Notes under the pieces: model-generated | Seen by the model: the letters and a program-made list of their open reading frames with translations, nothing else | What the model was told of the DNA's origin: nothing | Databases searched by the model: none | Shown here: positions 31,017-36,551 of the stretch, piece after piece | Layout: each line of letters begins with the position of its first letter | Numbering within the stretch: the stretch's first letter is position 1 | NCBI GenBank assembly: GCA_937873145.1 | Contig: CALMVK010000342.1 | Span: 1 to 36,551 of the forward strand | Source of the DNA: an uncultured Granulicella sp. | GTDB taxonomy: Bacteria > Acidobacteriota > Terriglobia > Terriglobales > Acidobacteriaceae | Length of the DNA: 36,551 nucleotides | Direction of reading: 5' to 3' | Translations under genes and position numbers: made by a program

Positions 31017-34000
31017 ATGAAGCGGTTCTTGCTGCTCGTTCTCTGCTGTCTTCTATCTTTGCCTTTGGCTTTTGCCCAGTTTGAAACCGCTTCGGTTCTC
31101 GGCTATGTACGAGACAGCTCGGGCGCTGTGGTGCCACATGCCACGGTCACGCTCATCAACCAGGGAACCCAAACTCAGGTAGAGATACAAACGGGGGACG
31201 AGGGTGCTTTTGAGTTCACAGACGTAAAGCCGGGGCAGTACCGCACCACGGCGACAGCGTCCGGCTTCGACACCAGCACTACGGAGCCCTTTATCGTGCA
31301 GGTGAATGCACGGCAACGCGTGGACGTGGCCCTTCGTGCAGGAGCTACAGATACCGTCACGGTGAGTGGCGCTGCCTCGTTGCTCCAGACCGACGATAGT
31401 GAGCGTGGCCAGGTGATCGGCACACGCGAGGTGGAGAACCTGCCGCTGAACGGCCGCGAGTACGCTGATCTCGCCGCGCTCGTCCCCGGCGTACGCCGCA
31501 ATGCGCTTGAAAACCAGACAGACTCGAGCCGGGATGCATCCTTCAACGTCAACGGCCAGCGCAGCGAGTTCAACAACTTCCTGCTCGACGGAATCGACAA
31601 CAACGCCTACGGCACATCGAACCAGGGCTTTTCCAACCAGGCAATTCCTCCGTCCCCGGACGCCATCAACGAGTTCCGCGTGGAGACCGACAACTACTCC
31701 GCCGAGTACGGCCGCTCCGCCGGTGCGGTCATCAACGTCAACATTCGCAGCGGCACCAACCGCTTCCACGGTAAGGCCTACGATTACATCCGCAATACGG
31801 TCTTCAACGCGATCGGCCCATTCACTCCACCGAACAATGCTCTGACCGGCGCTCCGCAAAAGCCGATCCTGATCCGCAATCAGTTTGGCGGTACCCTGGG
31901 CGGCCCGGTTTGGAAGGATCACACCTTCTTTTTCGGCGATTACGAAGGCGACCGGCAGGTGATTCACGCGATCATGCAGGCTACCGTTCCCACGGCGAAC
32001 CAAGCCGGCACCAGCGCGCTGGCTATAGCGAATGGCGGCTACACCTTTCTTGCGGCTGCCAGAACATCTGCAGGAACGACCCTGCCCTATGAGGGCACCG
32101 CGGGCATTCCCATACGCAACCCCATCACCGGGCAGATGTATCCACTTGGCGTCGTTCCGTTCAACGATCCCAGTCTCTCGGCTTTTGCCAAGGGTGTTCT
32201 TGCGGCGCTTCCCACGCCGAATGTGGCTGGCGGCGTGTATGCCAACAACTATGCCTCTCTGCCGGCAGATACGATCCACGACGATAAGGGCGACATCCGC
32301 GTCGACCAAACCTTTAGCCAGAAGATGACGGCCTTTGCACGCTACAGCCAGCACAAGGGCAACATCCTTTCGCCACCTTCCATTCAAGGCCCCGCCGGCG
32401 GTAACTCCAACGGTAACGTACAGATCTTCAACCAGCAGATCGCCGGCGGCGTTACCCGTGCGTTGACCCAGAACGCGATCGTGGACGCGCGCTTCGCCTT
32501 TACGCGCACCGATGGCGGCAAGTTCCCCTATGGCCAGCACCTGCCCAGCCTGATGGCCGGCATCCCCGGCCTGCCGACCGATCCTACCGTCGCTCGCAGC
32601 CTCAACGCGCAGACTGTCAGCGGGTTCACCCAGTTTGGCAACCAGACCAGCAACCCGCAGTTTCAAAACCCCTACGTCTACAACCCCAAGGTGAACTTGA
32701 CCTTGCTGCACGGGCGCAGCAGTTACAAGATGGGCTACGAGTACCAGGCTATCTACACCACGGACGAAGACTTCAATCCTACTTACGGGCAGTCGACTTA
32801 CTCGGGAGGTTTCAGCTTCGCGGGTACGTCTTCTACGGCGTTGACCGGCTCCACCGACACTGGTTTGAAAGAAGCCGCTTATCTAGGCGACTTCCTGTTC
32901 GGCGCGCAGAGCCAATACCAGCTCAATAACTATCAGGTGGTGCACCTGAACCAGCGCATGCACTTTCTGTACCTGCAAGACGATATTCGCGCCACCTCGA
33001 AGTTCACGATCAACGCCGGCCTGCGCTACGAGCTGGTCACGCCACAGTGGGAGTCCAATAATCTGCTTGCCAACTTCAACCCTGTCACCAATTCACTCGT
33101 GGTTGCCACGCCCGGTTCCATCTACAACCGCGCCCTGGTCAACATGCCCAAGCTGGACTTTGCTCCCCGCGTCGGCTTTGCATACTCGGTCGATCCCAAG
33201 ACGGTGATCCGCGGCGCCTATGGCATCAGCTATGCGCAGTTCAATCGCGAGGGTGGCGAAAACCTGCTGGTCTACAATCTGCCGAACATTGTGCAGACGA
33301 GCATCAACCAGGCGCCGCTCAACGGAAACCGGGCTACCACGGGAGCCTCCGTGCTGGCGACCTGCACCCCTGCACAGGCGCAGGCGGCCTTCGTTCCGGG
33401 CGCGCAGACCTGCTTCCGCACCACGGTGCAAGGCTATCCGGCGGGCTTCACCAGTCCATCTGTAGTGACCTCGTCCAGCTATGCCAATACGCAGGCACGC
33501 TACATCCCGGCCAACCTGCCGACCGGCTATGTGCAAGCGTTCCACCTTACCGTGCAACGTCAGATCACAAGCTCCTCGACCTTTGAGGTCTCCTACGTGG
33601 GCGAGCACGGCGTCAAGCTGCAGGTGCTGGCCGATTACAACCAGGCCAGCCCGAACCCAGTGACCGCCACCTGCAATACAGCCGTCACCAGCGGTTGCAT
33701 CGTTCCGCTGCTCAACAACCAGGGCCGTCCGCTCAAGACCTTCCCCACCATCGAAGAGACCTTGCCCGATGGTTTCCTTTCTTACAACGCCTTACAAACA
33801 AAGTATGAGCATCGCACGGCGCACGGGCTCTACCTGCTGAACTCTTTCACCTGGTCCCGCGCTATCGACAATGCCAGCGGTCATCTCGATACCAACGCCG
33901 GCGACAACTCGCGCATCAATCTCGCCAACCCGCTCGGGGAGCGTGGCGTCTCCGGCTACAACCAGCCGCTGAACGAAACACTTTCGGTGGTCTATGATTT

Positions 34001-34550
34001 GCCCTACGGCAAGGGACGCATGTTTGGCTCGAGCGCACCTCTGGTGCTGCAAGAGCTACTCGGTGGATGGCAGGTGACGGCGATCGAGAACGCGCAGAGC
34101 GGATCGCCGGTCAACATCATTTACTCGCCCACATCGTTTCAGTCGGTGAGCACCATCCTGAACCAGCGGCCCAACCAGTTGAGCAACGCTGCCGTGCTGC
34201 CGAAGTCGCAGCGTACCCGCACCGCCGGCGATCAGGGCATCAACACCTTGAATCTCGCTGCCTTCAGCCTGCCTACACCAAACCAGGCCTATGGCAGCGC
34301 GGGTCGCAACTCCGTCCGTTTCGATCCTTACTACGACACGGATGTCAGTCTGCATAAAGCTTTTGCCCTGTATCCGGAGGGTGTGGTGTTCGATCTTCGG
34401 GCCGAAGCCTTCAACGTCCTCAACCAAACCAACTACGCCTTCCCGACAAGCGAAACCTTCAGCCCTGGGTCCACCAGCTTCGGTGTCGTCACCTCCGCGA
34501 TGACCCTTCCTGCACGCGTACTGCAGTTTGCCGGCAAGATCATCTTCTAG
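31017..34550 (+). CDS. TonB-dependent receptor, Oar-like, with carboxypeptidase-regulatory-like domain
   Basis: The ATG at 31017 is favoured over a GTG at 31011 because GGAG lies five bases before it. The signal peptide is MKRFLLLVLCCLLSLPLAFAQ. The regulatory-like domain (about 22-105) reads ETASVLGYVRDSSGAVVPHATVTLINQGTQTQVEIQTGDEGAFEFTDVKPGQYRTTATASGF. The plug contains EVENLPLNGREYADLAALVPGVRRN, FNVNGQRSEFNNFLLDGIDNNAYGTSNQGF and INEFRVETDNYSAEYGRSAGAVINVNIRSGTNRFHGKAYDYIRN, the hallmark blocks of this family. The barrel ends LPARVLQFAGKIIF with a terminal Phe. At about 1,177 residues it is similar in size to the receptor at 26449-29856 but clearly different in sequence. It is followed by a repeat cluster and a PI-PLC-like enzyme gene, with which it might form a nutrient-acquisition pair. 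Confidence 0.9.
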   Translation: MKRFLLLVLCCLLSLPLAFAQFETASVLGYVRDSSGAVVPHATVTLINQGTQTQVEIQTGDEGAFEFTDVKPGQYRTTATASGFDTSTTEPFIVQVNARQRVDVALRAGATDTVTVSGAASLLQTDDSERGQVIGTREVENLPLNGREYADLAALVPGVRRNALENQTDSSRDASFNVNGQRSEFNNFLLDGIDNNAYGTSNQGFSNQAIPPSPDAINEFRVETDNYSAEYGRSAGAVINVNIRSGTNRFHGKAYDYIRNTVFNAIGPFTPPNNALTGAPQKPILIRNQFGGTLGGPVWKDHTFFFGDYEGDRQVIHAIMQATVPTANQAGTSALAIANGGYTFLAAARTSAGTTLPYEGTAGIPIRNPITGQMYPLGVVPFNDPSLSAFAKGVLAALPTPNVAGGVYANNYASLPADTIHDDKGDIRVDQTFSQKMTAFARYSQHKGNILSPPSIQGPAGGNSNGNVQIFNQQIAGGVTRALTQNAIVDARFAFTRTDGGKFPYGQHLPSLMAGIPGLPTDPTVARSLNAQTVSGFTQFGNQTSNPQFQNPYVYNPKVNLTLLHGRSSYKMGYEYQAIYTTDEDFNPTYGQSTYSGGFSFAGTSSTALTGSTDTGLKEAAYLGDFLFGAQSQYQLNNYQVVHLNQRMHFLYLQDDIRATSKFTINAGLRYELVTPQWESNNLLANFNPVTNSLVVATPGSIYNRALVNMPKLDFAPRVGFAYSVDPKTVIRGAYGISYAQFNREGGENLLVYNLPNIVQTSINQAPLNGNRATTGASVLATCTPAQAQAAFVPGAQTCFRTTVQGYPAGFTSPSVVTSSSYANTQARYIPANLPTGYVQAFHLTVQRQITSSSTFEVSYVGEHGVKLQVLADYNQASPNPVTATCNTAVTSGCIVPLLNNQGRPLKTFPTIEETLPDGFLSYNALQTKYEHRTAHGLYLLNSFTWSRAIDNASGHLDTNAGDNSRINLANPLGERGVSGYNQPLNETLSVVYDLPYGKGRMFGSSAPLVLQELLGGWQVTAIENAQSGSPVNIIYSPTSFQSVSTILNQRPNQLSNAAVLPKSQRTRTAGDQGINTLNLAAFSLPTPNQAYGSAGRNSVRFDPYYDTDVSLHKAFALYPEGVVFDLRAEAFNVLNQTNYAFPTSETFSPGSTSFGVVTSAMTLPARVLQFAGKIIF

Positions 34551-34565
34551 AACGTTACACGTTCT
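34549..34565. repeat. Inverted repeat overlapping the receptor stop codon
   Basis: AGAACGT-TAC-ACGTTCT is a perfect 7-bp inverted repeat with a 3-base centre; its first bases are the last bases of the receptor TAG stop codon. It shares the ACGTTCT word with the tandem repeats that follow. Confidence 0.6.
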
Positions 34566-34600
34566 GCGTAAAACGTTCTACGTAAAACGTTCTACGTACA
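34559..34600. repeat. Three tandem 14-bp repeats
   Basis: Three head-to-tail copies lie at 34559-34572 (ACGTTCTGCGTAAA), 34573-34586 (ACGTTCTACGTAAA) and 34587-34600 (ACGTTCTACGTACA), each differing from the consensus by at most one base. They contain the palindromic word TACGTA. They could be clustered protein-binding sites upstream of the PI-PLC-like gene, or simple replication-slippage products. Confidence 0.75.
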
Positions 34601-34606
34601 GGAAGG

Positions 34607-34632
34607 GGCGGTAGGCATCATCGACTACCGCC
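34607..34632. terminator. Hairpin between receptor and PI-PLC-like gene
   Basis: GGCGGTAG and CTACCGCC form a perfect 8-bp stem with a 10-base loop. The following bases TCGCTTTG are only weakly U-rich, so it may be a terminator for the receptor transcript or an mRNA element in the leader of the next gene, whose ATG is 30 bases downstream. Confidence 0.5.
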
Positions 34633-34661
34633 TCGCTTTGATTGTTGCAGAGGAACATCCC

Positions 34662-35813
34662 ATGCTTCTTCGCTCTGTGTTGCTGGCCTTCTGCACGGCC
34701 ATGTCTTCCGGCCCCATCCTCGCTCAGACCCCGCTGCCTTCCGCTGCGGACAAGGTGCTGAAGCTCAACCAGATTCAGGTGATCGGCACACATAACAGTT
34801 ACCACGCCGGTCTGCCGCCTAACGAAAAAATTTGGCTTGAGAAGCAAAACCCGCAGGCAGCCGCGGCGTTGAACTATAGCCACCCACCTCTTACGCAGCA
34901 GTTCGATGCCGGTGTGCGGCAGATTGAACTGGATGTCTACGCGGACAGCAAGGGAGGCCTCTACGCACACTCGAAGGTTCCCGCCCTCGTCGCCGCCGCG
35001 GGTCTGCCCGCTGATCCCGCCGAAGATCCCAGTGGGCTGATGCTCAAACCGGGCTTCAAGGTCATGCATGTGCAGGATATCGATCAGCGCAGCACCTGCC
35101 AGCCCTTTATCGCTTGCTTGCAGGAGGTGCGTTCCTGGTCCAAGGCGCACCCTGAACATATGCCCCTCTTTATCCTCGTCGAGACGAAGCAGGGCTCGCC
35201 CAAAAACATGCAATTGACGGAACCCGAGCCCTTTACTTCGGCGGTCTTCGATGCGCTGGATGCCGAGATTCGTTCCGTCTTTTCACCGGCCGAGCTCATC
35301 ACACCCGATGACGTACGCGGCAGCTATGACACGCTTAATCACGCTGTACTTGCGGGCCATTGGCCCACGCTGGCTGGCTCGCGCGGCAAAGTGATGTTCC
35401 TTATGGATCAGCGATCTGTTACGCAGATTTACCTGCAAGGTCATCCGGCGCTGCGCGAACGCGTCCTCTTCACCAACTCCGTTCCTGGTCAGCCTGATGC
35501 CGCGTTTCTCGAACGCAACGACGGTCCAGCAGATGAGATCACCGCGCTGGTGCGCGAAGGCTACCTGATCCGCGCCCGGACAGACGCCGACACCAAGCAG
35601 GCCCGCACCAACGACACGTCCACCCGGGACGCCATGATGGCGAGTGGCGCGCAGATCCTCAGCACGGATTACCCGGCAAGCGAGCCGGCACCGTTTGCAG
35701 GCCACTTTTCAGTCGCGTTGCCAGGGGGTGCCGTCCTGCGCTGCAACCCCGCGAACACTGCTGCGTCATGTCCAGCGGCACTGCAGCAGATGGAAGCAGG
35801 AGCGAGACCGTAG
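34662..35813 (+). CDS. Ca2+-dependent phosphatidylinositol-specific phospholipase C-like secreted protein
   Basis: The ATG at 34662 has GAGGAAC shortly upstream and starts a signal peptide (MLLRSVLLAFCTAMSSGPILAQ). The mature protein opens with LKLNQIQVIGTHNSYHAG (His44, Asn45), continues with LTQQFDAGVRQIELDVYAD (Glu89, Asp91) and KVMHVQDIDQRSTCQPFIACLQEVRSWSKAHPEHMPLFILVETKQ (His136). This pattern of an early His-Asn, a metal-binding Glu-x-Asp and a second His is that of the Ca2+-dependent PI-PLC-C1-like TIM barrel. The 383-residue length is normal. Such enzymes cleave phosphodiester headgroups of phosphoinositides or related glycerophosphodiesters; the true substrate in a soil bacterium is unknown. 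It may release phosphate- or inositol-containing products outside the cell or in the periplasm. It lies directly behind a TonB-dependent receptor. Confidence 0.85.
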   Translation: MLLRSVLLAFCTAMSSGPILAQTPLPSAADKVLKLNQIQVIGTHNSYHAGLPPNEKIWLEKQNPQAAAALNYSHPPLTQQFDAGVRQIELDVYADSKGGLYAHSKVPALVAAAGLPADPAEDPSGLMLKPGFKVMHVQDIDQRSTCQPFIACLQEVRSWSKAHPEHMPLFILVETKQGSPKNMQLTEPEPFTSAVFDALDAEIRSVFSPAELITPDDVRGSYDTLNHAVLAGHWPTLAGSRGKVMFLMDQRSVTQIYLQGHPALRERVLFTNSVPGQPDAAFLERNDGPADEITALVREGYLIRARTDADTKQARTNDTSTRDAMMASGAQILSTDYPASEPAPFAGHFSVALPGGAVLRCNPANTAASCPAALQQMEAGARP

Positions 35814-36064
35814 CATGAATGAGTTGGTGAATCTATAAATTTAGCCAATCAACGAAAGGCAAAGTTAATATGCTATTTTTCAGTAGAACGGAGACTGCCT
35901 GCGCCAGAACTATTCTTAGTCGGCCTTCATTCGTTGTAACGGCATGACTTTGCCAAAGGTGCTGCCATTGCGCCGCTTGCTATGGGTTTGGAGATTTCGG
36001 CTTGCGTGGTTCGGTTCGGCCCGTATTTACGGGCGGTTGGTGCAGACTGTAGCTCAAGTGCGGA
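35814..36064. other. Intergenic region without a supported gene
   Basis: About 250 bp, visibly AT-richer at its left end. The only distinct element is a palindrome GCCCGTA-TT-TACGGGC at 36019-36034. Short open frames across it show no recognisable protein, and I do not call a gene. Confidence 0.5.
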
Positions 36065-36541
36065 CCTCAAGCAAGGAACCTGAAAGCAGGTCCTTTTCCT
36101 CCGCTTCAACCGGAATCAGCCCCGCCTCTCGCCGCTCGCCGGTGGACTTGCTGCGCCCACTCTGCCAGCTCGCGACGCGCACGAGGCCTTACAGTTTTTT
36201 TGGACACCCTCCTGCAGAAAATGCCGGTTCAGGCTGAGGTCGGCCATCAGGCGCTGCAGCTTCGCGTTCTCGTCACGCAGTTACCGAAGCTCGCGCAACT
36301 CGTTCAACCCCAAGCCGGCGTACTTCTTCTTCCATCAGTAAAACGTCTGCTGGCTGATCCCATGCTTGCGGCAGATCTCCACCACCGTGTCCCCGGACTC
36401 CGCCTCCCGCAACACCCGCAGAATCTCCTCTTCCCTGTGCCCCTTGTTGCCCATAACAACTCTCCGCTCGTCCTTCCAGAGAACCATCCCGAGCGAAAAT
36501 CCTCAACTTCAACATGGCTTAGTTTTTGGGGTTTGGGGTCA
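36065..36541 (-). mobile_element. Decayed IS3-family insertion sequence fragment
   Basis: The minus strand encodes a broken IS3-type OrfA followed by an A7 slippery run (T7 on the plus strand, 36195-36201) and a short piece of OrfB (KKTVRPRARRELAEWAQQ, then after a frameshift GERREAGLIPVEAEEKDL). The right end may be the terminal inverted repeat: read on the minus strand it begins TGACCCCAAACCCCAAAA at 36541. The catalytic DDE region and the left terminal repeat are missing, so the element cannot move by itself. Confidence 0.7.
36202..36454 (-). pseudogene. IS3-family transposase OrfA remnant with two stop codons
   Basis: From an ATG at 36454 the frame reads MGNKGHREEEILRVLREAESG, then VEICRKHGISQQTFY, a stop (TGA, 36337-36335, codon 40), WKKKYAGLGLNELRELR, a second stop (TAA, 36283-36281, codon 58), and LRDENAKLQRLMADLSLNRHFLQEGV. 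The helix-turn-helix (CRKHGISQQTFYxWKKKYAG) and the leucine-zipper segment (LRDENAKLQRLMADL) are those of IS3/IS911-group OrfA. The TGA replaces the usual Arg/Lys/Lys-Trp context and the TAA a Gln-like position, both explained by single C-to-T changes. It is non-functional. Confidence 0.8.
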
Positions 36542-36551
36542 ACGGTTGAAT

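Noticed and set aside
31053..32711. A 552-codon open frame antisense to the second TonB-dependent receptor.
   Set aside because: It has no recognisable domain, its composition mirrors the sense gene's codon bias, and the sense strand encodes an unmistakable receptor; the frame is a by-product of few stop codons in that antisense frame.
34559..34600. Tandem repeats considered as a small CRISPR array.
   Set aside because: The units are 14 bp, contiguous and without spacers, and no cas gene is nearby.
35944..36120. Short plus-strand frames such as one reading KGAAIAPLAMGLEISACVVRFGP.
   Set aside because: No start with a ribosome site, no recognisable family and a location beside a decayed insertion sequence; not enough to call a gene.

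Overview
The window looks like chromosome from a member of the Acidobacteriota, most likely a Terriglobia-type soil bacterium. The evidence is two very large Oar-like TonB-dependent receptors (about 1,140 and 1,180 residues) with N-terminal carboxypeptidase-regulatory-like domains and no recognisable TonB box, and a moderately GC-rich exopolysaccharide (EPS) locus of the exosortase/PEP-CTERM type. This assignment is inference from gene content. No rRNA, tRNA or CRISPR array was seen.

Layout. Positions 1-3238 hold the 5' part of a small SET-domain protein, a secreted serine-rich TPR protein, a conserved protein of unknown function and a second secreted TPR protein. Positions 3223-13305 hold polysaccharide genes: three GT4 glycosyltransferases, an O-antigen-ligase-like polymerase, a membrane-anchored protein of unknown function, a Wzx/MOP flippase, a GalE-like epimerase and a deacetylase-like protein. 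Positions 13314-21388 are one seven-gene leftward operon: export protein, outer-membrane barrel, Wzz-like chain-length protein, GspA/ExeA-like ATPase, BY-kinase, EpsB-type sugar transferase and GT2. Divergent from it (21658-25642) run an exosortase, EpsI and a PrsT-like TPR lipoprotein. Together these genes give a nearly complete Wzx/Wzy-type EPS pathway: undecaprenyl-phosphate priming, glycosyl additions, flipping, polymerisation, length control and export, coupled to an exosortase protein-sorting branch. No protein with a PEP-CTERM-like tail is in the window, so the sorted substrate must be elsewhere.

From 25643 the window is accessory in character: a frameshifted P-loop-kinase pseudogene, the first TonB-dependent receptor, a long hairpin, a HigB/HigA-type toxin-antitoxin pair, the second receptor, a short array of 14-bp repeats with a hairpin, a Ca2+-dependent PI-PLC-like secreted enzyme, and a decayed IS3-family element at the right edge.

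The most unusual large-scale pattern is the strict alternation of convergent and divergent units over the first 21 kb. Five tail-to-tail junctions there are separated by 7, -16, 4, 0 and 8 bp, leaving no room for ordinary intergenic terminators.
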